A stretch of DNA of 42,730 nucleotides from Shewanella sp. 10N.286.48.A6 (GCF_002873135.1 NZ_MCVI01000051.1:1-42730); one strand, 5' to 3'; shown: positions 16,416 to 25,778, counted from the first letter of the stretch. Numbers and translations: made by a program. Notes: generated by a model from the letters alone, not told the origin.

Positions 16416-17489
16416 ATGGCAACCTTTCACAAACGCTTATCTTTATTTAGTGCAGTAATACCTACTTTGCTGGCTATTGTTAGCTATAGCGCTATAGCTG
16501 ATACAGACAAACTAAAAACCGATAAAGCTTTTGATACCCTAACAGTCACTGAAACAGAGTCTGTTTCATCAATAATCATTGATGGACAAGTGGAAGCGAT
16601 TAAAGCCGCTACCGTTTCAGCACAAACCTCAGGGCGCATTATTCAGGTCAATTATGATGTCAATGATGTGGTCACCGCGGGCGCGTCTTTACTTGAAATT
16701 ACCAGTGATGAGCAGACCGCAGAATTTAATGCGGCAGAGGCTCAGCTTGCCAGTTCAGAAGCCATGAACTTTGAAGCACAAGCGACACTGACTCGTTATG
16801 CGGCGCTGTTTCCTCAAGGTGCCATATCTCAAGGGCAAATGGATGAAGCGACCGCCAATGCCAAATCCAGTAAGCAAGCGGTATCCGCGGCAAAAGCTCA
16901 GCTTAATAAAGCAAAACAAAGTTTAAATTACACTGTGGTTTCTGCGCCATTTGAAGGCCGAGTGACTGAACGCTTTATTGAACTCGGTGAAACCATTTCA
17001 TACGGTCAGCCATTATTTTCCGGTTTTGATACCCGAGAGTTACGCGCAACTTTTAATGTACCCTCTCGATACTTAGCCAACCTGCAAGCGGCTAAACAGC
17101 TTGAATTAACCTTAACTAATGGTGAAAAAGTTATCAGTAACCATATCAATGTTTACCAATTTGCCGATGCCAACAGTCACCAGCATCAAGTAAGAGTAAA
17201 TTTTAGTCACCCTCAAGCTCTCACCGGCCAATGGGTTAAAATCGCGGTACCCGTTAAAACCAGTAACGTGGTCATTATTCCCTTAAGTGCCCTTTATCAG
17301 GTCAATGATCTGGATGGCGTGTATCGAAAAGTTGGCCAGCACACCTTGTTAACACAAATTCGCCTCGGAAAAATTGACAAGCAACTGCAAACTGTTGAAG
17401 TGTTATCAGGTCTTGATAAAGGTGATGAAATTATCCTTAACGCTAGTCGCTACGTGTTACTGCGTGCAGCTAACCAAAGTAAGGAGTAG
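16416..17489 (+). CDS. RND efflux periplasmic adaptor (membrane fusion protein)
   Basis: Periplasmic adaptor linking an RND pump to an outer-membrane channel. The ATG at 16416 is preferred over an upstream in-frame TTG (16404), because GAGGTGG lies 3-9 bases before it and the resulting N-terminus is a proper signal peptide (FSAVIPTLLAIVSYSAIA). No lipobox cysteine is present, so it is probably soluble or held by an uncleaved anchor. The lipoyl/barrel-sandwich halves are visible (IKAATVSAQTSGRIIQV and VVSAPFEGRVTERFIELGE), separated by a coiled-coil hairpin (about 105-170, rich in A, Q and K). The beta-barrel and C-terminal domains follow. The gene is followed after 3 bases by the pump gene, forming an operon with no outer-membrane channel gene. 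Confidence 0.9.
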   Translation: MATFHKRLSLFSAVIPTLLAIVSYSAIADTDKLKTDKAFDTLTVTETESVSSIIIDGQVEAIKAATVSAQTSGRIIQVNYDVNDVVTAGASLLEITSDEQTAEFNAAEAQLASSEAMNFEAQATLTRYAALFPQGAISQGQMDEATANAKSSKQAVSAAKAQLNKAKQSLNYTVVSAPFEGRVTERFIELGETISYGQPLFSGFDTRELRATFNVPSRYLANLQAAKQLELTLTNGEKVISNHINVYQFADANSHQHQVRVNFSHPQALTGQWVKIAVPVKTSNVVIIPLSALYQVNDLDGVYRKVGQHTLLTQIRLGKIDKQLQTVEVLSGLDKGDEIILNASRYVLLRAANQSKE

Positions 17490-17492
17490 TTC

Positions 17493-20400
17493 ATGGCTAA
17501 CTCAGAACCTCGTTTAGGTATTTCTGGCACTATTGCTAAGAACTTTCAAACCAGTGCTATCACCCCTTTACTGGCTATTTTGGCATTACTACTCGGCTTA
17601 TTTGCGGTGCTCATTACCCCTAAAGAAGAAGAGCCGCAAATCGATGTCACCTTTGCTGATGTGTTTATCCCCTATCCTGGTGCAACTCCTACTCAAGTCG
17701 CTAATCAGGTTACCTTACCTGCCGAAAAAATTATTTCAGAAATTAAAGGTGTTGATACCCTTTACTCATTCTCACAGCCTGACGGCGCCTTAATCATTGC
17801 CATCTTCAAAGTGGGCATTCCTCGAGAACAAGCTGTTGTCGATTTATACAATAAAATTTATTCCAACCTTGATAAATTCAATCAAGCTGCAGGAATTGGT
17901 GAGCCGCTGATTAAACCTCGCGGTATTGATGACGTACCTATTTTTGGTCTCACCTTATGGTCAGATGATCCCACCATGAACCCTGAGCAACTCACTAAAG
18001 TCGCTACGGTACTAGAAACTGAACTAAAACGTATCCCAGGCACCCGTGAGATATATTCTCAAGGTAGGCATGAGCTTATTGCCAATGTTCGCTTAGATCC
18101 TAGTAAGCTAAACAGTTTTGGGATCACGATTGAACAAATTGAGCAAGTGCTAAACAGTAATAATTCCGTCTCAACAACAGGTTCATTAACCCAAAATAAT
18201 CAAGAGATTAAGGTTCAAACTGGACAGTTTTTAGACTCAATTGACGATCTTAAAAACCTGGTTATCAAAGTAATACCCGCTAATAACTCAATCACTGAGC
18301 CTGCCAGCGCCAAGGTGGTTTATTTAGCCGATGTTGCTGATATCACCTTAAAAAGCGATATTCAAAAGCAGCAGGTCTGGCATGCTAATCAGCAAGGTCA
18401 ATTCCCTGCTGTAACCATTGCTATTGGTAAGCAAGCCGGTGAAAACGCGGTAGATATTGCCAATTTAATTACAGATAAAGTTGCCAAACTCGATAACTTA
18501 CTTATTCCTGATAACGTCAATGTCGCTGTTTCCCGTAACTATGGCGCTACCGCGGGCGAAAAAGCCAGCACACTGATATTTAAATTAATTTTTGCTACCG
18601 CTGCAGTGGTGATATTGGTGCTATTAACTATGGGCGCCCGCGAATCAGCCATTGTTGGCGTCGCTATTATTATTACCTTAGCACTGACATTATTTGCCTC
18701 ATGGGCATGGGGCTTTACCCTTAACCGTATTTCACTTTTTGCACTGATATTTTCAATTGGGATCTTAGTGGATGACGCCATTGTTGTGGTAGAAAACATT
18801 CACCGTCATATGGCGATGAGTAATAAACCGCTCACAGAATTAATCCCACAGGCTGTGGATGAAGTGGGCGGGCCGACAATTTTGGCCACCTTTACCGTTA
18901 TTGCGGCATTACTGCCAATGGCGTTTGTTTCTGGCTTAATGGGGCCTTACATGAGCCCTATTCCCATCAATGCCAGTATGGGCATGCTTATCTCGCTATT
19001 GATTGCTTTTGTGATGACCCCATGGCTGAGTAATAAATGGCTTAATGCCAAAGCTCACCGAGGTAACACCAGCAGTGACCTAAATGAGCAACCCCATACA
19101 GAAACAGCCTCAACTAAATTACTGAGCTTTTTCACTTTCATCATGAAACCATTTCTTGATGGTGAACACGCCAGTAAGGCGCGTAAAGCTATGGCGTTAG
19201 GCATTGTGCTACTAATCGCACTCGCGGTGTCATTACCCTTCATGCAAGCCGTTGTGCTTAAAATGCTGCCTTTTGATAATAAATCGGAGTTTCAGGTGAT
19301 TGTTGATCTACCTGAAGGCACGCCGTTTGAGCAAAATCAAAAACTGCTACAAGAGCTTGGACTTTATCTGACGACTGTTGAAGAAGTTGAACACTTGCAG
19401 TTGTACGCAGGCACCCACTCGCCAATGAATTTTAACGGCCTAGTGAGACATTACTTTTTACGTGAAAGCCAAGAAGTGGCTGATATTCAAGTCAATCTGG
19501 TTGAAAAGTCAGAACGTGATAGAAACAGTCATGATATTGCTATGTCAGTGAGAGAGCCTTTGCAAGCCATTGGTGTCGCTTACAATGCCAATATCAAAAT
19601 TGTTGAAGTGCCTCCAGGGCCACCAGTATGGTCGCCGATTGTAGCTGAAGTTTACGCGCCAACCACAGCGCTGCGCGAACAAGCGGCTAACGATTTAATG
19701 AGCCGTTTTCAGCAAACTGAGCATGTTGTAGATGTGGATATTTATTTACCCGCACAGCAAAGCAAATGGCAAGTGAGTATTGATCGTAATCGCGCTGCAA
19801 TTGCTGGGGTGGCTTACTCAAGTATTGTTAATACTATTCAAGCGGCAATTGATGGCAAAGATGCCAGTTACCTTTATCAAAGCAACTTGCACCTGCCAAC
19901 ACCAATCAGGCTGCAGCTTGATGAAGCCGCCAAGGTGGATATGCATCAGGTGATGTTATTAAAAATCCCTTCAGCCTCAGGAGCAATGGTCACCCTTGCT
20001 GATGTGGCTTCAATTAAACAAACCAGCATTGATACCACTATTATCCATAAAAATATGGTGCCCATGATCATGGTCATTGCCGATATGGCAGGCCCGACAG
20101 GCAGCCCTTTGTATGGCATGTTTGATATGGTAGGCCAAATAAACCATGAGCAAGAAAGTGGTGAAGCAGCATACCCAATGAGCCAATACTTTGCCAATCA
20201 GCCCGACGGCTTAGATGAAGTTGCCGTACTATGGGATGGCGAGTGGAAAATAACTTATGAAACCTTCCGCGATATGGGTATTGCTTATGCGGTGGGTATG
20301 ATTGCGATTTACTTATTAGTAGTCGCACAATTTAAATCTTATACCGTGCCACTGATTATTATGGCGCCCATTCCATTAACCATTATTGGGGTCATGCCAG

Positions 20401-20756
20401 GGCACGCAATACTCGGGGCGCAATTCACCGCCCCATCAATGATAGGCATGATCGCGCTGGCCGGTATCATAGTGCGAAACTCAATTTTGCTGGTTGATTT
20501 TATCCATCAACAGGCAACCGAAGGTGTGCCGTTTGAACAAGCCGTGATCAACGCCGCCGCAGTGCGCGCCAAACCAATTATGTTAACGGCCTTTGCCGCC
20601 ATGATTGGCGCACTATTTATCATTGATGACCCGATTTTTAGTGGGCTAGCAATCAGCCTTATTTTCGGGATATTTATTTCAACCATTTTAACCTTGGTCG
20701 TTATCCCAGTACTGTATTACGCAGTAATGAAAAACCGCCAAGGGATCCACAACTAA
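17493..20756 (+). CDS. RND-family efflux transporter permease (AcrB-like)
   Basis: Large inner-membrane proton-driven pump of 1087 aa with the duplicated RND layout: a transmembrane helix (ITPLLAILALLLGLFAVLI), a periplasmic loop of about 300 residues, helices 2-6, a second periplasmic loop, and helices 8-12. The proton-relay aspartate pair is intact in helix 4 (GILVDDAIVVVEN, D427-D428), and the partner lysine region is expected in helix 10. The N-terminus carries KEEEPQIDVTFADVFIPYPG, a block typical of this subfamily, which differs from AcrB proper and is common in marine bacteria. It lies 3 bases after the adaptor gene and 22 bases before a DUF2892 gene. Substrate is unknown. Confidence 0.92.
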   Translation: MANSEPRLGISGTIAKNFQTSAITPLLAILALLLGLFAVLITPKEEEPQIDVTFADVFIPYPGATPTQVANQVTLPAEKIISEIKGVDTLYSFSQPDGALIIAIFKVGIPREQAVVDLYNKIYSNLDKFNQAAGIGEPLIKPRGIDDVPIFGLTLWSDDPTMNPEQLTKVATVLETELKRIPGTREIYSQGRHELIANVRLDPSKLNSFGITIEQIEQVLNSNNSVSTTGSLTQNNQEIKVQTGQFLDSIDDLKNLVIKVIPANNSITEPASAKVVYLADVADITLKSDIQKQQVWHANQQGQFPAVTIAIGKQAGENAVDIANLITDKVAKLDNLLIPDNVNVAVSRNYGATAGEKASTLIFKLIFATAAVVILVLLTMGARESAIVGVAIIITLALTLFASWAWGFTLNRISLFALIFSIGILVDDAIVVVENIHRHMAMSNKPLTELIPQAVDEVGGPTILATFTVIAALLPMAFVSGLMGPYMSPIPINASMGMLISLLIAFVMTPWLSNKWLNAKAHRGNTSSDLNEQPHTETASTKLLSFFTFIMKPFLDGEHASKARKAMALGIVLLIALAVSLPFMQAVVLKMLPFDNKSEFQVIVDLPEGTPFEQNQKLLQELGLYLTTVEEVEHLQLYAGTHSPMNFNGLVRHYFLRESQEVADIQVNLVEKSERDRNSHDIAMSVREPLQAIGVAYNANIKIVEVPPGPPVWSPIVAEVYAPTTALREQAANDLMSRFQQTEHVVDVDIYLPAQQSKWQVSIDRNRAAIAGVAYSSIVNTIQAAIDGKDASYLYQSNLHLPTPIRLQLDEAAKVDMHQVMLLKIPSASGAMVTLADVASIKQTSIDTTIIHKNMVPMIMVIADMAGPTGSPLYGMFDMVGQINHEQESGEAAYPMSQYFANQPDGLDEVAVLWDGEWKITYETFRDMGIAYAVGMIAIYLLVVAQFKSYTVPLIIMAPIPLTIIGVMPGHAILGAQFTAPSMIGMIALAGIIVRNSILLVDFIHQQATEGVPFEQAVINAAAVRAKPIMLTAFAAMIGALFIIDDPIFSGLAISLIFGIFISTILTLVVIPVLYYAVMKNRQGIHN

Positions 20757-20778
20757 TCTAACGTTTAAGGAGTTACTT

Positions 20779-20988
20779 ATGTCTATTGAAAGATCAATTA
20801 TGGCTTTTGCCGGCTTTATGGTGCTGTTATCTTTAGTGCTTACCGCTACCGTCAGTCACCATTTTATTTGGCTGACAGCATTTGTTGGTGCTAATCTATT
20901 TCAAAGTGCTTTTACTGGTTTTTGTCCCGCCGCTATGGTGATGAAAAAACTCGGTCTAAAAACCGAAGCAGAAAAAGCAACCCAATAG
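20779..20988 (+). CDS. DUF2892 small membrane protein
   Basis: 69-aa protein with two hydrophobic segments (about 8-27 and 30-47) and a charged C-terminal tail (KKLGLKTEAEKATQ). The N-terminus (MSIERSIMAFAGFMVL) and the FTGFCPAAMVMKKLG block are the marks of the DUF2892 family. In several proteins (for example YgaP) that family is fused to or neighbours a rhodanese domain. Here a rhodanese gene follows directly, which supports a functional pair. AAGGAG at 20767-20772 sits six bases before the ATG. The cysteine in the membrane-edge GFCPA block may carry a sulfur or redox role, which I infer and cannot show. Confidence 0.85.
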   Translation: MSIERSIMAFAGFMVLLSLVLTATVSHHFIWLTAFVGANLFQSAFTGFCPAAMVMKKLGLKTEAEKATQ

Positions 20989-21019
20989 CATTGCAAAAAT
21001 ATATCAATAAGGAGCCACA

Positions 21020-21418
21020 GTGCAGCCATTAGATTGTAATAAATTTACTATTCAAGCTGTTAAAGCCCTCACCCTACTTGCCATGTGCTTAATGGTATTA
21101 ACAGTGAGTAAAATAAGCCTTGCCCAAGATATGAATCCCGTTATTGCGTGGGAGAAAATTAACAAGGGTGCGATGATATTGGATGTAAGAACCGCTGAAG
21201 AGTTTGCCGCAGGTCACCTTGAGGGCGCGATTAATATTCCCTTTAATATCGCCCTTAAAGAGCTAAATAAACAAAATATTGCCAAAGATACAGCCATCGT
21301 ATTGTATTGCCGCAGCGGCCGCAGAAGCGGTATTGCCAACGATGAGTTAGCCGCTGCAGGCTACACTCAAACTTATAACGGTGGCGGCATTGCTACTTTA
21401 TCAGCAAATAAGCAATAG
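21020..21418 (+). CDS. Exported rhodanese-domain protein
   Basis: 132-aa single-domain rhodanese (sulfurtransferase fold) with an N-terminal signal sequence (VKALTLLAMCLMVLTVSKISLA, cleavage after AQ or so), so it should act in the periplasm. The domain shows the entry block ILDVRTAEEFAAGHLEGA and the active-site loop LYCRSGRRS with the catalytic C97. The start is GTG at 21020, supported by AAGGAG at 21009-21014. It is last in the adaptor / pump / DUF2892 / rhodanese unit and is followed by a strong terminator. The combination suggests handling of reactive sulfur, cyanide or redox-active compounds at the envelope, which is inference from context. Confidence 0.88.
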   Translation: MQPLDCNKFTIQAVKALTLLAMCLMVLTVSKISLAQDMNPVIAWEKINKGAMILDVRTAEEFAAGHLEGAINIPFNIALKELNKQNIAKDTAIVLYCRSGRRSGIANDELAAAGYTQTYNGGGIATLSANKQ

Positions 21419-21464
21419 CCCGCTTTATTAACGCTTACAGCTAAATGAGCCCCTTATTGGATAT

Positions 21465-21502
21465 AAAAAAGGTCTGCCAGATAACTCTGACAGACCTTTT
21501 TG
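21465..21502. terminator. Bidirectional terminator between the rhodanese gene and purU
   Basis: AAAAAAGGTCTGCCAG and the matching CTGACAGACCTTTTTT form a long hairpin with one mismatch and U tracts on both strands. It ends the convergent rhodanese and purU transcripts. Confidence 0.88.
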
Positions 21503-21518
21503 TTACTTCATTAAAAGT

Positions 21519-22391
21519 CTAAAAAACCACGGTTTTGTTACCATAGACTACTACTTGTTCATCAAGGACAAGCTGCAGGGCTTTACTCAGCACGCTTTTT
21601 TCAACATCGCGGCCATTATGAGCGAGTTCTTCTGCGCTGAAACTATGATCAACATTAATCACATCTTGTTTGATAATAGGCCCTTCATCTAAGCAATTAT
21701 TGACAAAGTGGGCTGTCGCACCAATGATTTTTACCCCACGCTCCCACGCTTGACGATAAGGTGAGGCGCCAATAAATGCCGGTAAAAATGAGTGATGAAT
21801 ATTGATAATGGTATTGGGAAACTCAGCGACAAACTCAGGAGTTAAAATTCGCATATATTTTGCCAATACAATGTAATCAGCATTATAGTTTTTTATAACC
21901 TCAAGCATCGCTTGCTCGTGCTGGGCTCGGTCTAAACCTTCATGACTAACATGATGAAATGGAATATCAAACTTTTCAGTTAAGCCTTGCAACACATCGT
22001 AGTTACCCACCACTGCAGCGATCTCAACATCTAAACCGCCATAATAGGACTTCATTAAAATATCACCTAAACAATGGGCTTCTTTGGTGACTAAAATGAC
22101 TATACGTTTTCGGCCTGCATCCACCAGCTTCATGTGATTTTGTAGAGGCAGCACCTCAGTTAAGTCGGCCAATAACTGCTGATCGTTAATTTGCCCTTCA
22201 AGCACAGTACGCATAAAAAAGCGCCCTTGTTCATGGTCAACAAACTCGGTGTTTTTAATAATATTTAGCTTATGGGCAAAACACACCCCGGTAATTTTAG
22301 CGATAAGGCCTTTTGCATCTTCACAATCAGTGATCAAAATTTTTCGCTCTAGGCTTGCTGTATTGTTAACTGGGTTACTTTTAGACTTCAT
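21519..22391 (-). CDS. purU: Formyltetrahydrofolate deformylase PurU
   Basis: Hydrolyses 10-formyltetrahydrofolate to formate and tetrahydrofolate, balancing one-carbon pools and supplying formate to PurT. The 290-aa protein has an N-terminal ACT regulatory domain (about 15-95, beginning KILITDCEDAKGLIAKITG) and a C-terminal formyltransferase fold. The catalytic Asn-His block INIHHSFLPAFIGASPYRQA and the Asp-containing block HFVNNCLDEGPIIKQD are intact. It is about ten residues longer at the N-terminus than E. coli PurU, and no clear ribosome binding site decides between the ATG at 22391 and later starts. It is transcribed alone on the minus strand and ends at the shared terminator at 21465-21502. 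Confidence 0.93.
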   Translation of the reverse strand: MKSKSNPVNNTASLERKILITDCEDAKGLIAKITGVCFAHKLNIIKNTEFVDHEQGRFFMRTVLEGQINDQQLLADLTEVLPLQNHMKLVDAGRKRIVILVTKEAHCLGDILMKSYYGGLDVEIAAVVGNYDVLQGLTEKFDIPFHHVSHEGLDRAQHEQAMLEVIKNYNADYIVLAKYMRILTPEFVAEFPNTIINIHHSFLPAFIGASPYRQAWERGVKIIGATAHFVNNCLDEGPIIKQDVINVDHSFSAEELAHNGRDVEKSVLSKALQLVLDEQVVVYGNKTVVF

Positions 22392-22591
22392 AAACTATTG
22401 GCTCACAAGAATTAAATCGATGACGTTTACATTCAAATAAAATGCAGCTGGCTAAAAACTATATTTTACTTTTAACATAGCTTTTATGGGAGATGTAATT
22501 AAATAACCAGATATATCAATAATTGATTTTTTTATAGCTACCTAATTATTAAATAGTTAAAAGAGTTGCTATATTTATGAGGTTTTAATAA

Positions 22592-24064
22592 TCATTTACG
22601 GGTGTCTAGGTACTTTTGCAGTAGTTTGCGCAAACTTTCCGCCTTAGTCCCAAATACAACCTGTACTCCATGCCCCACTTTGATCACCCCTTTCGCGCCT
22701 AAGCGCATCAACCTGGGTTTATCGACAAGTTTTGGATTCACGACTGTAATGCGTAAGCGGGTTAAACAAGCATTTAATTCAACAATATTGTCTGCCCCGC
22801 CAAGAGCACTAATCATGCTGCGTAGGCTTTCTTTATTGCCGTGACCATCAGCTTCTAACCGCCCAGGGGTTTTTAAGTTAAATGCTACAATACTCACCCT
22901 AAATAAAAGATAATAAACAAACCCCGTTAATGGCCCTAAAAACCAAATCCATTGAGTATTACTTGATTGAGCAAACAACAAACTGAAATCAATCAGTCCG
23001 TGGGAAAACACCACACTGTGTTTTACTTCAAGCAAAACACAAACGCTATAGGCCACACCAGTCAGAATAGCGTGAATTAAAAACAATATCGGCGCCACAA
23101 ACATAAAGGCAAATTCAATGGGTTCGGTGATCCCAGTTAACCAACTTGCGGTTGCCGCTGACAGCATAATCCCGGCAACGCGATTACGTTCAGATTTATC
23201 CGCGCTACGCCAAATAGCCAACGCTGCAGCAGGGAGTCCCCACATTTTTATGAGGTAACCCCCAGCAAAATTACCCGCAGCAGGATCACCAGCAAGATAG
23301 CGAGCTATTTCACCTCTCACCAATTTACCGTCATCAATATATTGTCCCACTTCCAAGTAAAATGGCGCGTTCCAAATGTGGTGTAGGCCCAATGGAATAA
23401 GTAATCGTTCAATGGCGCCATAAACACCAAAGGCGACAGCAGGCTCTTGATATACAGCCCATAAGGATAAAGAATCGATTTCATAGGCCAGTGTGGGCCA
23501 AATATGGGCCAAGATAAACGCCATCAGCATGGAAAATGGAATAATGATTAACGCAGCGCTTCGATGGCCTTCAAAAAATGAGAACACTGCTGGCAGTTTT
23601 ACATTTTCACTCAATCGCACCACCAAACAAGTCAGCGCGCCAATGAGCACACCACCAGCAATTCCGGTATCCATTGTCTCCATCCCCCAAATGGGCCTCG
23701 AGGGTAAGTGATAAAGGGTTGTCATTGCTCCAAGGCTTGAAATATAAACGCCAAAGCCAAAAACTGCGACAAAGGCGGCAATACCTTGGTCTTGACAAAA
23801 GCCAATGGCAATAGCTATCGCAAATAATAGCGGCATCATGGTAAAAATTAGATTACCCACATTCGAAAGCACGATGGCGAGTTCGGTAGATATAAAAGGA
23901 AGGGGATTGGCAGAAAGCCCGAGCATGACACCTGCAGCGGGTAAAATGGCGATGGGAATTAACAGCGCCTGACTAAGACGCTGAGCAAATTTAAACCACC
24001 GCTGGCTTAATAACCTTAACTGTCTTGCGACTGGGTTACTGCGGTTTGCCAAGTTGTTATCCAT
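22592..24064 (-). CDS. ptsG: Glucose-type PTS permease EIICB
   Basis: Sugar permease of the phosphotransferase system, 490 aa, with an EIIC membrane domain (about 25-390) and a C-terminal EIIB domain. It resembles E. coli PtsG in conserved blocks (GEIARYLAGDPAAGNFAGG, GLPAAALAIW, GITEPIEFAFMFVAPIL, FSHGLIDF). The phospho-accepting cysteine of EIIB lies in ELNACLTRLRITV. No EIIA domain is attached, so phosphate should come from a separate EIIA. The ATG at 24064 lies inside yqcA, overlapping it by 49 bases; comparison with PtsG suggests the first 15-18 residues are an extension, but no other good start codon is visible. Glucose is the likely substrate by similarity. Confidence 0.88.
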   Translation of the reverse strand: MDNNLANRSNPVARQLRLLSQRWFKFAQRLSQALLIPIAILPAAGVMLGLSANPLPFISTELAIVLSNVGNLIFTMMPLLFAIAIAIGFCQDQGIAAFVAVFGFGVYISSLGAMTTLYHLPSRPIWGMETMDTGIAGGVLIGALTCLVVRLSENVKLPAVFSFFEGHRSAALIIIPFSMLMAFILAHIWPTLAYEIDSLSLWAVYQEPAVAFGVYGAIERLLIPLGLHHIWNAPFYLEVGQYIDDGKLVRGEIARYLAGDPAAGNFAGGYLIKMWGLPAAALAIWRSADKSERNRVAGIMLSAATASWLTGITEPIEFAFMFVAPILFLIHAILTGVAYSVCVLLEVKHSVVFSHGLIDFSLLFAQSSNTQWIWFLGPLTGFVYYLLFRVSIVAFNLKTPGRLEADGHGNKESLRSMISALGGADNIVELNACLTRLRITVVNPKLVDKPRLMRLGAKGVIKVGHGVQVVFGTKAESLRKLLQKYLDTRK

Positions 24065-24480
24065 TGTGTGGCTTCTGTTTCTGGTTCCATGGTTTCACAG
24101 GCATCGATTTCAAGGCGCGGCGTAATACTGGTTGCACCGAGTTCAGTAAGCAGTTCATCAAATTGTTTTCCTCCGCCGCAGAATGTTTCATAGCTTGAGT
24201 CACCTAAGGCAATAACGCTGTAGTTAAGCTTAGGCAAATAAGGCGCTATTGAGCGCAACTCATTAAACCATGGCGCAATATCTTCAGGTAAGTCACCGTG
24301 ACCAGTGGTAGAGGTCACTATGATCAGTAATTCATCTTCAGCTGGAACATAGCCTAATAGCTCAGTTGGCTGAAACAATTGGGTATTAAAATCCAATTGT
24401 GCGATCTTATCGGTTAATGTTTCAGCAACAAATTGTGCACTTCCATACACTGTTCCGAACACTATATTAACTTTATCCAT
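24016..24480 (-). CDS. yqcA: Flavodoxin-like protein YqcA
   Basis: 154-aa FMN-binding flavodoxin. The phosphate-binding loop is FGTVYGSAQFVAE (residues 8-20), and the aromatic/FMN-contact regions are STTGHGDLPEDIAPW and ALGDSSYETFCGGG. Sequence and size fit the short-chain MioC/YqcA type. YqcA is chosen because truC and yqcC, its neighbours in E. coli, lie just upstream on the same strand. The biological partner is not known. Its end overlaps the ptsG start by 49 bases. A small gene on the opposite strand (24640-24825) separates it from truC, which is unusual for this cluster. Confidence 0.85.
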   Translation of the reverse strand: MDKVNIVFGTVYGSAQFVAETLTDKIAQLDFNTQLFQPTELLGYVPAEDELLIIVTSTTGHGDLPEDIAPWFNELRSIAPYLPKLNYSVIALGDSSYETFCGGGKQFDELLTELGATSITPRLEIDACETMEPETEATQWITTWQTAVTQSQDS

Positions 24481-24639
24481 GATATACTTTTCCCCAAGCT
24501 CACTGACTGCATTGATTATTACAGCTTAAATGCTGACTAATTTGAGTTAATAGCTTCACCATACTGCATTCCAGCGCTGGGCTGCAAGTATGAAATACAA
24601 ACAAAAGTAACAACTTATCTAAACGTTAAGGTTATTGTT

Positions 24640-24825
24640 ATGCGCCAAGCCAACCGGCATAGATTGTTCAAACTCCAGCATAAGGCCGCCCATATTAGGC
24701 GAAACTTTTACTTTAGATGTGAACAACAAGATACTAGCGAGCCACTTGCAAAAATTGATGAGTTCGAGAAGTTGAAGGCATTATTGTTAAAACACAATAA
24801 AACCCCTTTAAAACAAAGTACTTAA
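24640..24825 (+). CDS. Small basic protein of unknown function, 61 aa
   Basis: Opposite in strand to its neighbours. The ATG at 24640 has TAAGG eight bases upstream, and a strong terminator begins 38 bases after the stop, so the gene forms a complete small unit. The product starts with a basic segment (RQANRHRLFKLQHKAAHIRRN), continues with an aromatic stretch and then an amphipathic helix (FEKLKALLLKHNK). No signal peptide or membrane segment is present; the only cysteine is in FRCEQQ. The charge suggests nucleic acid or ribosome contact, but this is a guess. I do not recognise a family. Confidence 0.6.
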   Translation: MRQANRHRLFKLQHKAAHIRRNFYFRCEQQDTSEPLAKIDEFEKLKALLLKHNKTPLKQST

Positions 24826-24862
24826 TAAGCGCACTTACCAAGTACTTGGATTTATCTTTAAG

Positions 24863-24912
24863 ATTCTTACGTAACTTATTATTACGTGATAGTTTTTACG
24901 TAAGAATTTTTT
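24863..24912 (+). terminator. Intrinsic terminator with long stem
   Basis: ATTCTTACGTAA (24863-24874) pairs perfectly with TTACGTAAGAAT (24896-24907), followed by TTTTT. The 21-base loop carries a third TTACGT copy (24882-24887). It ends the 61-aa gene and lies at the 3' end of the convergent truC. Confidence 0.75.
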
Positions 24913-24920
24913 ATAGCCTA

Positions 24921-25778
24921 CTAAGCAATATCCATAGGTGCTGAGCAATCAAGCGCATCATCCCAGCCAAACTGCTCAAATATCCTCAGCCATTCTTGCT
25001 CCAATTCTGTTTCTATATGCATTTTCTCTAAGGTCACAGGATGAGTAAAACGAATTGACTTAGCGATAAGCCATAAACGATTTATCTCAAAGTGCGATCT
25101 AAAAAACTTATTCTGCTTACCATCACCATGGGTGGTATCACCAATAATAGGATGACGTAAATGTGCCATATGTCGTCTCAGTTGATGTTTACGGCCCGTT
25201 TGCGGTGTAAGGTTAATTAAGCAAAAGCGGCTACTGGGATAACGTCCAGAACTGTATGGGATCTCTGCATTCATTAACGGCTTATAATCAGTTACCGCTT
25301 CTTGTGCGGGCTTATCTTTATTGGCCTTTTTGTCGGCAACATCATCTAGTTCTACTTTTAAAGCGTAATCTAAACGGCCTGCCTCATGCATATTGCCTCG
25401 AACCAAAGCGATATATTCTTTCGTCACTTGATGATGTTCAAACTGCTCACAAAGCGCTCTGGCGACTTCACTGCTTTTGGCAAAAACTAACACTCCTGAT
25501 GTGGGTCTATCTAATCTGTGCACCGGAAACACATGGCAGCCCACTAGGTCTCGAGTCAGTTGCATCGCAAAAAAGCGCTCCTTTCTTGCAAGGTAACTGC
25601 GGTGCACCAACAAACCAGCCGGCTTATGAATAACCACCAGATGCTCATCTTCAAAAAGAATTTCTAACTCAGGCGGTGTTTCATCTTCAAGCCCCTCCGC
25701 TGCTAGCGTTTCAGCTTGAAGGCTCGCTGCATCTTCTTGGTCATCGAAATATTCATCATCTATCATGTTATTGCTCAC
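24921..25778 (-). CDS. truC: tRNA pseudouridine(65) synthase TruC
   Basis: RluA-family pseudouridine synthase that modifies U65 of certain tRNAs. The catalytic aspartate is D90 in HRLDRPTSG. Other TruC-specific blocks are HKPAGLLVHRSYLARKERF, VTKEYIALVRGN, SSRFCLINLTPQTGRKHQLRR and HLRHPIIGDTTHGDGKQN. The match to E. coli TruC along the whole core is clear. At 285 aa it carries an extra acidic N-terminal segment of about 35 residues (MIDDEYFDDQEDAASL...), poor in conserved features, so a later start is possible, though the ATG used overlaps yqcC by 11 bases as expected for a coupled pair. Together with yqcC and yqcA it recreates the E. coli gene group. Confidence 0.93.
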   Translation of the reverse strand: MSNNMIDDEYFDDQEDAASLQAETLAAEGLEDETPPELEILFEDEHLVVIHKPAGLLVHRSYLARKERFFAMQLTRDLVGCHVFPVHRLDRPTSGVLVFAKSSEVARALCEQFEHHQVTKEYIALVRGNMHEAGRLDYALKVELDDVADKKANKDKPAQEAVTDYKPLMNAEIPYSSGRYPSSRFCLINLTPQTGRKHQLRRHMAHLRHPIIGDTTHGDGKQNKFFRSHFEINRLWLIAKSIRFTHPVTLEKMHIETELEQEWLRIFEQFGWDDALDCSAPMDIA

